Shown here in pieces: positions 50,829 through 59,597 of a stretch of 64,000 nucleotides of DNA. A program made the translations under genes and the position numbers. The notes under the pieces were generated by a model. It saw only the letters and a program-made list of their open reading frames with translations. It was not told the DNA's origin and ran no database searches. The stretch's first letter is position 1. The number at the start of each line of letters is the position of its first letter. Location: contig JAAYNA010000107.1 of assembly GCA_012521105.1 (NCBI GenBank), positions 1 through 64,000 on the forward strand, given 5' to 3'. Source of the stretch: Clostridiaceae bacterium. GTDB taxonomy: Bacteria > Bacillota > Clostridia > DSM-8532.

Positions 50829-53612
50829 ATGATGAGAATTTTAAATTTAAAAACGAACCGGTTAAAGAATCCTCTCGGTTTTGCTATAAACAATAAACCG
50901 AGATTATCCTGGATTGTTGAATCCGAAAGTGCAAGACGCCAGGAAGCAGCCCAAATTGAGGTTTCCACAGATATGGAATTCAGCAATATCATATTTGACA
51001 GTGGGAAAAGAACAGATATTGACAGTATCTCCTATCCGCTGGATATAGAGCTTAAGCCACGAACAAGGTATTATTGGAGGGTTAGGGTGTGGGGGGATGA
51101 CCGAACCGAAGCTGTAAGTGAGCCGGCCTGGTTTGAAACATCCAAAATGGACGAGCCATGGCAAGCCAAATGGATTACACCTGACTTTGATCCTTCATTT
51201 CACCCTGTTATTTTCTCGGATTTTAATGTGGAAAAGAAGGTAGTCAATGCACGAGCTTACGTTTGCGGACTGGGCTTATACGAGATGACAATAAACGGTG
51301 AAAAAACCGGTGAAGAGTGTTTATCACCGGGGCTTGTAGCATACGATAAGTGGATACCCTACCAAACATATGATATAACAGGCCAGCTTAAAAAGGGGAC
51401 AAACAGTATTGAAGTTCTTCTTGGCAATGGTTGGTACAAAGGCCGTTATGGGCTGAACAGAAGAGTTCTTTTCCAATACGGCGACAAATTTGCTTTAATC
51501 TGCGAAATCCACATAACCTATGATGATGGCAGTACCGAGATCTTTTGCACCGACACAAACTGGAAGTCGCGAAAATCAAAAGTTAAAGACAGCAGTATTT
51601 TTGACGGCGAAATTTATGATGACACTTTTTGTGATGATACCGTTTATCCGGTTAACATTATAGATTTGGATATTAATAAGCTTGAAGCAAGAAGAAGCCC
51701 TGCAATAAAAATCAAAGAACGTATAAAGCCTGTGGAAATTATTCATACCCCTGCAGGTGAAACAGTTATTGATATGGGGCAGAACATGGTGGGATGGCTT
51801 GAGTTTACAAACCGGGCACCAAAAGGCTCTGAGATAATGCTTCAGTTTGGAGAGGTTTTACAGGATGGGAATTTCTACAGAGATAATTTAAGAACGGCTA
51901 AATGTGAGTATCGTTATATTTCAGATGGAAAAGAGAAAAAAGTACGCCCCCATTTTACCTTTTATGGATTCAGGTATGTAAAACTGACAAAATGGGAAGG
52001 GGACGTAAATATAGATGACTTTACAGGCCTTGTTTTATACTCGGATATGGAGCAGACCGGGAATATTACAACCGACAATCCCCTGGTAAACAGACTGTTC
52101 TTAAATGCTCTGTGGGGTCAAAAGGGTAATTTCCTTGATGTTCCAACAGATTGTCCCCAGCGTGATGAAAGAATGGGATGGACCGGAGATGCCCAGGTGT
52201 TTTCAGGAACTGCGGCGTTTAATATGGACGTTTTCGCTTTCTTCAATAAGTACCTGTACGACCTGAAGCAGGAACAAAAGGCCCGTGGCGGGAACGTACC
52301 TGTAGTTGTTCCTGCCCATGATGTAAAGTGGAACGGAGCGTGCGGATGGGGTGACGCTGCAGTTATAATTCCGTGGAACATGTACCTGTATTATGGTGAT
52401 ATTTCTATATTAGAACAACAGTATGAAAGCATGAAGGGCTGGGTTGACTATATTAAAAGCAGGGATGAAGCCGCAGGGGGAAAAAGATTGTGGATAAATG
52501 ATTACCACCACGGAGACTGGCTCTCTCTTGATGTTGAAGAGCCGCTTGACCGTTTTGGCGGAACAGAACATGCATACCTTGCCAGTGCATTTTACAGTTA
52601 TTCAGCGGGTATAGTTTCAAAAGCAGCGCGAGTCTTAAGCAAAAATGAAGATGCAGAGTATTACCATAAGCTTTCCGAAGAGGTAAAAAGTGCCATACGT
52701 AAAGAGTATTTTACACCAACAGGCCGTTTGGCTGTAAATACACAAACTGCTCATGTGATTGCGCTATATATGGATCTTGTTCCTGATGAGTGGAAGGAAC
52801 GAGTTGCTTTTGACTTAAGGAAGAAATTTAAGGAAACTAAATATCATCTACGTACAGGTTTTCTTGGTACACCGTATTTATGCCGTGTTTTATCTGAGTA
52901 CGGAAGCAATGATATTTCATACCGCCTTCTTACAAACCTTGAATATCCAAGCTGGCTGTATCCCATTACAATGGGAGCAACAACAATATGGGAAAGATGG
53001 AATTCCATACTTCCCGACGGAAAAATCAGTGACACCGGCATGAATTCCTTAAATCACTATGCTTATGGCTCAATTGTGGAATGGATGTACAGAAATGCGG
53101 CAGGTATACAGCCAATGGAAAGCGCACCCGGGTTTAGGCGATTCAAGCTTCAACCGCAGCCAAATTACCTGCTGAAATCAGTGAATGCCGAATTTATGTC
53201 GCCAGCTGGTAAAATCATAAGCAGGTGGGATATTAAAGAGGATGGGTCTGTTTCCTTTTACTTTAAGATTCCGTTCAACACAACAGCCGAATTGATTTTA
53301 CCCGATACCGAAGGAACAGAGTTACATGGAGTTCATGAACTTGAATGTGGTGAGTATACTTTTTCGTACAAACCACAAAAGCCATACAGAAAAATGTTTG
53401 ACATTGATACGTCCATGAGGGAAATATATGAAAATAAAAGAGCTACCGAAATTGTGCAATCCTGTTTGCCCGAAATCACAAACTGGATGCTGTCGGCGAT
53501 GTTTGTTGGCGAGCGGAGCATTTGTGATTTAATAAGAGAAGGCCTTTTAAAGGTTGATGATGACTTACTGAAAGAAATTGATGAAAAATTAAAACAGGTT
53601 ACGGTGGAATAA
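50829..53612 (+). CDS. alpha-L-rhamnosidase, glycoside hydrolase family 78
   Basis: 927 residues, full length for bacterial GH78. N-terminal fibronectin-like and beta-sandwich domains (about 1-330) precede an (alpha/alpha)6 barrel. The active-site segment DCPQRDERMGWTGDAQ starts at Asp441 and contains Asp446, Glu447 and Asp454, as in characterised rhamnosidases; ITMGATTIWERWNS supplies the distal Glu region. There is no signal peptide, so it works on imported rhamnosides. GGGGGGTAG lies before the ATG at 50829; 50832 is an equivalent start. The last 100 residues after the beta domain form an unusual helical extension. Confidence 0.93.
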   Translation: MMRILNLKTNRLKNPLGFAINNKPRLSWIVESESARRQEAAQIEVSTDMEFSNIIFDSGKRTDIDSISYPLDIELKPRTRYYWRVRVWGDDRTEAVSEPAWFETSKMDEPWQAKWITPDFDPSFHPVIFSDFNVEKKVVNARAYVCGLGLYEMTINGEKTGEECLSPGLVAYDKWIPYQTYDITGQLKKGTNSIEVLLGNGWYKGRYGLNRRVLFQYGDKFALICEIHITYDDGSTEIFCTDTNWKSRKSKVKDSSIFDGEIYDDTFCDDTVYPVNIIDLDINKLEARRSPAIKIKERIKPVEIIHTPAGETVIDMGQNMVGWLEFTNRAPKGSEIMLQFGEVLQDGNFYRDNLRTAKCEYRYISDGKEKKVRPHFTFYGFRYVKLTKWEGDVNIDDFTGLVLYSDMEQTGNITTDNPLVNRLFLNALWGQKGNFLDVPTDCPQRDERMGWTGDAQVFSGTAAFNMDVFAFFNKYLYDLKQEQKARGGNVPVVVPAHDVKWNGACGWGDAAVIIPWNMYLYYGDISILEQQYESMKGWVDYIKSRDEAAGGKRLWINDYHHGDWLSLDVEEPLDRFGGTEHAYLASAFYSYSAGIVSKAARVLSKNEDAEYYHKLSEEVKSAIRKEYFTPTGRLAVNTQTAHVIALYMDLVPDEWKERVAFDLRKKFKETKYHLRTGFLGTPYLCRVLSEYGSNDISYRLLTNLEYPSWLYPITMGATTIWERWNSILPDGKISDTGMNSLNHYAYGSIVEWMYRNAAGIQPMESAPGFRRFKLQPQPNYLLKSVNAEFMSPAGKIISRWDIKEDGSVSFYFKIPFNTTAELILPDTEGTELHGVHELECGEYTFSYKPQKPYRKMFDIDTSMREIYENKRATEIVQSCLPEITNWMLSAMFVGERSICDLIREGLLKVDDDLLKEIDEKLKQVTVE

Positions 53613-53632
53613 TTCTTTTAAAGCATTGTAAT

Positions 53633-53653
53633 GGCGGTGAACCTTTCACCGCC
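53633..53653 (+). repeat. intercistronic hairpin after the rhamnosidase gene
   Basis: GGCGGTGAA and TTCACCGCC form a perfect 9-bp stem around CCT. No T tract follows (CCATATAAT), so it is more likely an mRNA stabiliser or processing site than a terminator. Confidence 0.5.
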
Positions 53654-53721
53654 CCATATAATACAGGCAAAGCCGGACATTACATTTTATTAATACAATA
53701 AAAGTTGAAGGAGGGTTAAAC

Positions 53722-55002
53722 TTGAACAGGGAATATTATGAGAATATTAAAGAGTATATATCCAAAAGTGTTGACAGGGTATTTAAGTCACCAAACGATC
53801 TTTTTAAATATCCGTTTATAGATCCGGGTTCTGTTTATGACGGAAACCTTTGGGATTGGGATTCATTCTGGACTGTTTATGCACTGGCAGCCTATGAAAA
53901 GACTCTTAATGACGGCGGAGCATTTAAGGAAAAACTAATAGAAGGTGCCATGGGTAATGTTTTAAACTTTTTTAGCTTCCAACTTGAAGATGGGTATATT
54001 CCTATGATGGTCAGCAAATTTAATCAGGGTGAGAACGAGGAACCTTATTTAATACAAAAGCACAAGGATGGCGTAATTCTGAATATGCATAAGCCTTTTC
54101 TTTGCCAGCAGGCATGTCTTGTAAGCGGTTTGGTTGGTTCCTTTTCATGGCTTGAAAAATATATTGATAACCTTGAAAAATATTTTGAATGCTATGACAG
54201 GTATTACTACAATGAAAACTGCGGCTTATATGTATGGGCTGATGACGTTATGATCGGTATGGATAACGATCCTGCAGTTTTTGGTCGTCCTCGTTTTTCT
54301 ACAGCAAGCATTTATCTTAATTCATTTATGGTAAAGGAAATGCATTCAATGGCTAAGATACTCAAAAATACAGGCCGGAATGACAGAACGGATTATTATA
54401 CAGAGAAAGCGAATAAATTAGCTATGTCAATACAGAACGAATGCTACGATCCTAAAGATAAGTTTTTCTATTCTGTGGATGTGGACATTAAAACCCGCAG
54501 TTATGACTGGTTCCATAAAGGGTTAGGTGTTTTCTGGAAGACACTTCCTATTAAAGTTCAGGCATGGACAGGCTTTATACCAATGTATTCGGAGATTGCA
54601 AACAAAGAACAGGCAGAAGACCTTGTGCGGATGCATATGGAAAACCCGAATACATTTTGTTCAGATTTTGGTATTCGTGCACTGGCGAAAGATGAGAAAA
54701 TGTACAACCTGGAGGCTACCATTAATCCGTCAAACTGGCTTGGACCAATATGGCTTGTAGTTAATTACGTTGTTTTTCGGGGGCTGTTGAATTACGGCTA
54801 TCAAAAAGAAGCATCAGAACTTTGTAATAAAACACTGCTGCTCCTCGGTGAGGACTATAAGAAAAAAGGTTCACTTCATGAATACTATAATCCTGAAACA
54901 GGTGAGCCCATTATGAACCCCGGTTTCCTTAATTGGAATATGCTTGCGGTAAATATGGTTTTAGAGCTTACAGAAGGTTTCAGTGTATTTGATTATCTGT
55001 AG
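53722..55002 (+). CDS. GH63/GH37-like (alpha/alpha)6 glycoside hydrolase
   Basis: 426 residues, no signal peptide. The sequence has trehalase/GH63-like hallmarks: YDGNLWDWDSFW near the N-terminus, NPSNWLGPIWLVVNYVVFRG, and LHEYYNPETGEPIMNPGFLNWNM near the C-terminus. The compact length suggests the catalytic barrel alone, like MGH1-type enzymes (mannosylglycerate or glucosylglycerate hydrolases). The TTG start at 53722 follows GAAGGAGGG. It follows the rhamnosidase on the same strand and precedes a good terminator. The exact glycosidic linkage cannot be told. Confidence 0.78.
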   Translation: MNREYYENIKEYISKSVDRVFKSPNDLFKYPFIDPGSVYDGNLWDWDSFWTVYALAAYEKTLNDGGAFKEKLIEGAMGNVLNFFSFQLEDGYIPMMVSKFNQGENEEPYLIQKHKDGVILNMHKPFLCQQACLVSGLVGSFSWLEKYIDNLEKYFECYDRYYYNENCGLYVWADDVMIGMDNDPAVFGRPRFSTASIYLNSFMVKEMHSMAKILKNTGRNDRTDYYTEKANKLAMSIQNECYDPKDKFFYSVDVDIKTRSYDWFHKGLGVFWKTLPIKVQAWTGFIPMYSEIANKEQAEDLVRMHMENPNTFCSDFGIRALAKDEKMYNLEATINPSNWLGPIWLVVNYVVFRGLLNYGYQKEASELCNKTLLLLGEDYKKKGSLHEYYNPETGEPIMNPGFLNWNMLAVNMVLELTEGFSVFDYL

Positions 55003-55021
55003 TCGAATTACAGGAAAATCT

Positions 55022-55048
55022 ACGCGGCGCTTTAGCGCCGTGTTTTCG
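55022..55048 (+). terminator. terminator of the rhamnosidase operon
   Basis: A 10-pair GC-rich stem (ACGCGGCGCT with AGCGCCGTGT, one wobble, loop TT) is followed by TTTTCG. Confidence 0.75.
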
Positions 55049-55079
55049 TGCACATTAGTGCAAGTAAGAGCCCATTGAA

Positions 55080-55107
55080 TTGTTTTTGCAGATAGTTGAA
55101 ATATAAT
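55080..55107 (+). promoter_or_regulatory. promoter of the LacI regulator at 55191
   Basis: TTGTTT (55080-55085), 16 nt, TATAAT (55102-55107). Between it and the gene lie GTAAA and TTTAC half-sites (55152-55174) that could form an autoregulatory LacI-type operator. Confidence 0.5.
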
Positions 55108-55190
55108 GTCAACATAAGCTACCTCTTTATTGAAAAAAATGAGTTTATATGGTAAACTTACTACGAGTATTTACGAAAGGGTGTAAATTT

Positions 55191-56210
55191 TTGGGTATTA
55201 CAATCAACGAAATTGCGCAGAAAGCAAATGTATCAACAGCAACAGTTTCAATGGTTTTAAACAATAAACCCGGTATTAGCGACGCAACAAGGGAAAAAGT
55301 ATTTAAAATAGCAAAAGAGCTTGGCTATTCTCTTTCACCGCTGAAAAGAGCAAATTATAGAAATCAAGGAAAGCTTCAACTTGCAATATATAGAAAGCAC
55401 TCGAAGGTGGTCAGCGATACGCCGTTTTTTCATGCATTAATAGAAGGGATAGAGTCAAAATCCAGGCATTACTCATATCAGCTGATCATAAAATATCTGT
55501 CCGATTCTTCGGATATTGATGCAATTCAAAAAGAAATAAAAGAGAATTCAATCGACGGAATGCTCCTTTTGGGTACCGAGATGGAAGAGCAGGATTTTAT
55601 AAAGTTTACAGAAATGGAAATACCCTTTCTTTTACTTGACAGCTATTTTATGAATATAAATGCCAATTATGTCGTTATTGACAATGTCAGCGGTCTTTAC
55701 AGAGCCACAAAATACCTTTTGGACAGAGGTCACAGGGAAATTGGCTATTTAAAAAGTTCAATACCTATCCAAAATTTCAAGGAAAGGTATGAAGGGTATT
55801 TGAAAGCTATGAATGAAGCAAGTTTAGTACCAAACAGCAGGCATACTATATCTTTGCTGCCAACAATGGATGGAGCCTACGAGGATATGGTTAAGGCTTT
55901 GTCCAGAAAAACCCATTTACCTACAGCCTTTGTTGCCGATAATGATATAATTGCTTTTGGAGCAATGAAAGCGTTAAAGGAAAGTAATATTAAAATCCCC
56001 GAAGAAGTTTCTATTGTAGGTTTTGACGATATGCCCTTTTGTACAATAACAGATCCAAAACTTACTACAATAAATGTGGATAAAAATGCTCTGGGTCAAC
56101 TTGCTGTTGAAAACCTTGTTTATATGATGGAAAGGGAAAAAATGATCTTTTGTAAAACTACCCTTGGTGTAACACTTGTTGAAAGAGATAGTGTCAGTTC
56201 AATTATATAA
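55191..56210 (+). CDS. LacI family transcriptional regulator
   Basis: 339 residues from a TTG at 55191. The start is chosen because AAAGGGTG lies just before it and the helix-turn-helix then begins at residue 2 (GITINEIAQKANVSTATVSM), as is normal for LacI proteins. An in-frame ATG at 55149 would add 14 atypical residues. The effector domain is complete (LLDSYFMNINANYVVIDNVSG; FVADNDIIAFGAMKAL). It lies directly after the rhamnosidase operon, which it likely controls. The SPLKRANYRNQ hinge replaces the usual Ala-rich hinge helix. Confidence 0.87.
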   Translation: MGITINEIAQKANVSTATVSMVLNNKPGISDATREKVFKIAKELGYSLSPLKRANYRNQGKLQLAIYRKHSKVVSDTPFFHALIEGIESKSRHYSYQLIIKYLSDSSDIDAIQKEIKENSIDGMLLLGTEMEEQDFIKFTEMEIPFLLLDSYFMNINANYVVIDNVSGLYRATKYLLDRGHREIGYLKSSIPIQNFKERYEGYLKAMNEASLVPNSRHTISLLPTMDGAYEDMVKALSRKTHLPTAFVADNDIIAFGAMKALKESNIKIPEEVSIVGFDDMPFCTITDPKLTTINVDKNALGQLAVENLVYMMEREKMIFCKTTLGVTLVERDSVSSII

Positions 56211-56229
56211 TAAAAGTATCTATAAAGTT

Positions 56230-56262
56230 AAAGCACCTATATTACCAGCAGGTGCTTTTTCA
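56230..56262. terminator. bidirectional terminator between LacI and helicase genes
   Basis: AAAGCACCT (56230-56238) and AGGTGCTTT (56250-56258) with an 11-nt loop, then TT. The minus-strand helicase stop overlaps its edge at 56260, and AAAGT/ACTTT flanks give T tracts both ways. Confidence 0.75.
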
Positions 56263-58650
56263 TTTGGGGCTGTCCTTTTCCCAGAATTTTTTTAAGTCAC
56301 CTGCTAAATCATTATTTTCTTTCGGAGTTTTCAGCGGAAACCATTCTGAAGGCATAATACTTTTATAACGCGGTGTAGTAAACCGATCGTCGATCAGCAC
56401 AACAAACCCTCTGTCATGTTCTGAACGGATTACGCGCCCCGCAGCCTGTTGTACCTTATTAAATCCGGGAAAAGTATATGCAAAGTCAAAACCTTTGCCA
56501 TTCTTTTTCTGATAATACCTTTTAATAATATCTCTTTCGTCACATATTTTTGGAAGGCCAACCCCCACAATTACCACTCCTGACAAACATTCTCCCTTAA
56601 GGTCAATCCCTTCGGAAAAAATTCCACCCATGACAGCAAAAGCTATAAGTGTATTCTTTCCGTATTCTGAAAAATGTGCCAGGTATTCCGAGCGCTGGTT
56701 TTCGTCCATGTTCAGTTCCTGAATCAGCAGCGTGTCGCCAGGGTACTTATACAGGTATTCCCTTGCAGCTTTCTGCATATATTCAAAAGAAGGAAAGAAA
56801 ACCATATAATTGCCGGTTTTAACGCTGACGCATTTGTGAATTAATTCAGTCAGGTATGAAAGCGCACCTTCACGATGTTTGTACCTTGTTGATACGGTGT
56901 TCTCAATGTAAATAAATATGTTTTCCCGGGGAAACGGGGAAGGGAGTATTAAAAAACCGTCGCCTTCGTTTCCTCCTAAAACTTCCCTGAAATATGAAGG
57001 CGGTGACAGTGTGGCCGAGAAGAATACCGAGCTTTTTGAATTGTCAATACGCTTCCTTAGCATTGGTGCAGGATCAATGCAAAAAAGCTTAATGGTAAAA
57101 TCACCCTTATCACGACGGTAGATAGTGGCATAGTTATCTCCATATAAATCATAGATTCTTAAAAAATGGACTAGTTCAAAAAATAATGTTGCCAGTTCGT
57201 CCTTAAAGGGGTATGGGGTTTCGTCATTTAATACACCTTCTGCCAGGTATAAAAAATTTTCTATTGGTTTTATTAATTCAAAAGGCCGATCGGTATCATT
57301 TAATACCCATGGTAAGGGTGTGCTTGTGAACTTTGCTGGTATTTTACCAATATATGAAAGCAGTGCTTTACGCACCTTTTTCAAGGCTTTTGCAACGCGA
57401 GGCAGGGTTTTCTTTATTACCTGATAAACCTTTCTTATCATCGAGCGCTTTAACCCGGCAGAATACATTTCTCTGGCTCTGTCGGGAAGATTGTGGGCTT
57501 CATCTACCAGAAGACACATATTTTCTGCAGGCCTATCCTGGAAGAAGCGTTTTAAATATACCCGCGGGTCAAAAACGTAATTATAGTCGCATATTATAAG
57601 ATCGGCCGAAGTGCTTAAATCAAGGGATAATTCAAAAGGACAAATACCATTCTCTTTAGCTGTTTGTCCTATAAAATCCCTGTTAAAAAAATCGGTTTCA
57701 TTTAAAAGACTGGAAATAATTCTTCTGGATTTCTGCTGGTAATCAACCAGATATGGGCATTCATCTTCTGTGCATTGCGTATCGGGCGAAAAGCATACTT
57801 TCTCTTTTGCTGTAATTTGCAGTGTTTTAAGGCGAAGCCCCTTTTCAGCCATCATTTCATAAGTCCTTAAAGCAACAGCCTGAGTTGTATTCCTTGCTGT
57901 CAGATAAAAAATTTTATCTGCGTAACCTTCACCCATTGCTTTTACTGCCGAAAACATTGCGCCAAGGGTTTTGCCAATTCCGGTTGGTGCCTGAATAAAC
58001 TGCCTGTTACCGTCCCTGATAGCCCTGTACACTGCTGCGCTCATAATCCGTTGCCCTTTTCTGAACTCAGGAAAGGGGAAGGACAATTCTTTAATAGAGC
58101 TGTTACGCAAATTCTGCCATTCGTAATGCTTTTTCAGACCGTTGATATACGGGAAAACAAGGGCATGAAAGAATTTCTCAAGCTCTGGAAAGGTGAGGGT
58201 TTCTTCAAAAGTACGGATTTCTTTATCTTTACGGTGGAGATATAACAGGTTAATATTGATTTTGTCGAGGCCCTTTTCTTTGGCCACAATATAGGCGTAA
58301 CAACGCCCCTGGGCCCAATAAGCCTGGTTTGATGATTCATCCAGCAGGTCTAAAGGCCTGTCGGTGGTTTTAATCTCGCACAGTGTGAAATTACCATCTC
58401 TTTCAATAAGCCCGTCAAGTCTGCCTGATATCTGTAACAGAAAAATCTCATGGAAAAAAGTGGTGGTCACAGATACTTCCTGCTGGTATGTACCCAATGG
58501 TTCAATCTGCTGTTTCAAAAGCCCGTGTATGAACACATGGCCTTCAATGCCTTCCATTGCAGAAGTCAAAGAAAAAGTGCGTGATTCTTCACCGGGAATT
58601 GAGAAAGAAACCAGATCGCGCACAGATACATTTATTTTTACAGGTTCCAT
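56260..58650 (-). CDS. PD-(D/E)XK nuclease-XPD/DinG helicase fusion
   Basis: 796 residues. The N-terminal 200 residues show a RecB/Cas4-type nuclease core: His38, Asp79 in GRLDGL, Glu92 and Lys94 in CEIKTT, and the Q-x-x-x-Y region near 109-120. A superfamily 2 helicase follows: Walker A APTGIGKTLGAMF, an iron-sulphur cluster with four Cys (CFSPDTQC, DECPY, GICPFE), DEAH box LLVDEAHNLPD, and C-terminal motifs GIDLKGECLSGVVIVG and QAAGRVIRS. It is therefore a DNA helicase-nuclease probably used in repair. The gene stands alone with its own promoter. Confidence 0.88.
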   Translation of the reverse strand: MEPVKINVSVRDLVSFSIPGEESRTFSLTSAMEGIEGHVFIHGLLKQQIEPLGTYQQEVSVTTTFFHEIFLLQISGRLDGLIERDGNFTLCEIKTTDRPLDLLDESSNQAYWAQGRCYAYIVAKEKGLDKININLLYLHRKDKEIRTFEETLTFPELEKFFHALVFPYINGLKKHYEWQNLRNSSIKELSFPFPEFRKGQRIMSAAVYRAIRDGNRQFIQAPTGIGKTLGAMFSAVKAMGEGYADKIFYLTARNTTQAVALRTYEMMAEKGLRLKTLQITAKEKVCFSPDTQCTEDECPYLVDYQQKSRRIISSLLNETDFFNRDFIGQTAKENGICPFELSLDLSTSADLIICDYNYVFDPRVYLKRFFQDRPAENMCLLVDEAHNLPDRAREMYSAGLKRSMIRKVYQVIKKTLPRVAKALKKVRKALLSYIGKIPAKFTSTPLPWVLNDTDRPFELIKPIENFLYLAEGVLNDETPYPFKDELATLFFELVHFLRIYDLYGDNYATIYRRDKGDFTIKLFCIDPAPMLRKRIDNSKSSVFFSATLSPPSYFREVLGGNEGDGFLILPSPFPRENIFIYIENTVSTRYKHREGALSYLTELIHKCVSVKTGNYMVFFPSFEYMQKAAREYLYKYPGDTLLIQELNMDENQRSEYLAHFSEYGKNTLIAFAVMGGIFSEGIDLKGECLSGVVIVGVGLPKICDERDIIKRYYQKKNGKGFDFAYTFPGFNKVQQAAGRVIRSEHDRGFVVLIDDRFTTPRYKSIMPSEWFPLKTPKENNDLAGDLKKFWEKDSPK

Positions 58651-58697
58651 TATGCCTCCAAAAACTTCTTAACATTCAGAACAAACGTTCCTTTTAT

Positions 58698-58726
58698 ATT
58701 GTACCTTATTATCTTTAAGATATCAA
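58698..58726 (-). promoter_or_regulatory. sigma-A promoter of the helicase gene
   Basis: On the minus strand TTGATA (58726-58721), 17 nt, TACAAT (58703-58698), 48 bp before the start codon. Confidence 0.7.
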
Positions 58727-58754
58727 TTACATCAGGCATGTAAAATAGCGTCAT

Positions 58755-58930
58755 TTTATTGCTGGGTCTCCATATCCCGGGTGGTTCAGCTTTACGCTAT
58801 CAACTGCCGATATGCAGCATGGCTTCGAAGTGTGTTGCTCTGCGTCGTCGAAAACACCCGAATCACCCGCTTCTTAGAAGTCCTGGAAGGCACTAAAGGT
58901 TTACTGCATTGCACTATATCTATAGATTGT
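58755..58930. other. unexplained GC-richer structured block
   Basis: This part of the 350-bp gap is visibly richer in G and C than its surroundings. CGGGTGGTTC (58778-58787) can pair with GAATCACCCG (58860-58869), ten pairs with one wobble, enclosing smaller hairpins such as GTGTT/AACAC. A 69-codon plus-strand frame (58781-58990) and a minus-strand frame rich in basic residues cross it, but neither has a ribosome binding site or a recognisable family. A structured RNA or the relic of a mobile or coding sequence are both possible. Confidence 0.35.
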
Positions 58931-58998
58931 ATGTCATATGCAAGCAATACTCTATCGGTATGTATATTTCAAGGGATTAAACGGGAGTAAAATTAAAA

Positions 58999-59017
58999 GG
59001 AGAGCATTTTGCTCTCC
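58999..59017 (-). terminator. terminator of the zinc-ribbon gene
   Basis: GGAGAGCA and TGCTCTCC form a perfect 8-bp stem with a 3-nt loop; on the minus strand it is followed by TTTTAATTTTA. On the plus strand the tail TGTTGTTT could also end a transcript from the 58755 block. Confidence 0.8.
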
Positions 59018-59023
59018 TGTTGT

Positions 59024-59209
59024 TTACCATCTGCTTCCGCCCTGTCCATAATTGGCTCTGTTGTTTCTTTGAGCTTTTCTTGCCCTTCTGCAATCAGGAC
59101 ATCTTTGAGGTTCGTTCTCGAAACCTTTCTCTTTGTAGAACGCTTGTTCCCCTTCGGTAAAAACAAATTCAGTTCCACAATCTTTACAAGTAATGTTTTT
59201 ATCAGCCAT
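59024..59209 (-). CDS. small zinc-ribbon protein (zinc-binding CxxC domain)
   Basis: 61 residues. Two CxxC pairs, CKDC and CPDC, separated by a family-typical FVFTEGEQAFYKEKGF segment, define the probable zinc-binding domain seen in many small Firmicute proteins. The C-terminus is basic and Gly-rich (RRARKAQRNNRANYGQGGSRW), which suggests nucleic-acid contact. AAGGAGGT precedes the ATG at good spacing. It is monocistronic and ends at a terminator 7 bp after the stop. The precise function is unknown. Confidence 0.88.
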   Translation of the reverse strand: MADKNITCKDCGTEFVFTEGEQAFYKEKGFENEPQRCPDCRRARKAQRNNRANYGQGGSRW

Positions 59210-59526
59210 TTTACATACCTCCTTAATTATTTTGGATTAAATATTTCTTGACACTACGCTCCAAAATAATTTAAAGAGGCTGGTACAGGGGAATATATTT
59301 AATCCAATTTTATTATATCTAAAATGACTTTAGCAAATAAACTATAACATGGAAATTAAAAAAAAACAAGTAGATAAATGAAAAAATATTATCCACGACA
59401 ATAACCCTGATAATCAGCTGCTATTTACACTTTACAAGGCCAGTTTGTATTATTGTTTACTTATCTGCATGAAACACAGTAGAGGAATACCTAATAAATT
59501 ACCGCAATTAATTAAGCAAAATGTAG

Positions 59527-59549
59527 TTTTACCATTTAAATGGGTAAAA
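59527..59549. promoter_or_regulatory. near-perfect palindrome before the DUF438 gene
   Basis: TTTTACC, ATTTAAAT and GGGTAAAA form a 22-bp dyad with one extra G, 50-70 bp before the gene. The remaining 390-bp gap (59210-59597) is AT-rich with no other clear element. It may be the binding site of a stress regulator, perhaps the Crp/Fnr protein at 62609. Confidence 0.4.
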
Positions 59550-59597
59550 TAATAAAAGGTTAGGGAAGTCCAGGATTGGGTAAAAAAATAATAAATA

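Noticed and set aside
58781-58990. 69-codon plus-strand ORF in the structured block
   Set aside because: No ribosome binding site and no recognisable protein; the block is better described as unexplained or RNA-like.
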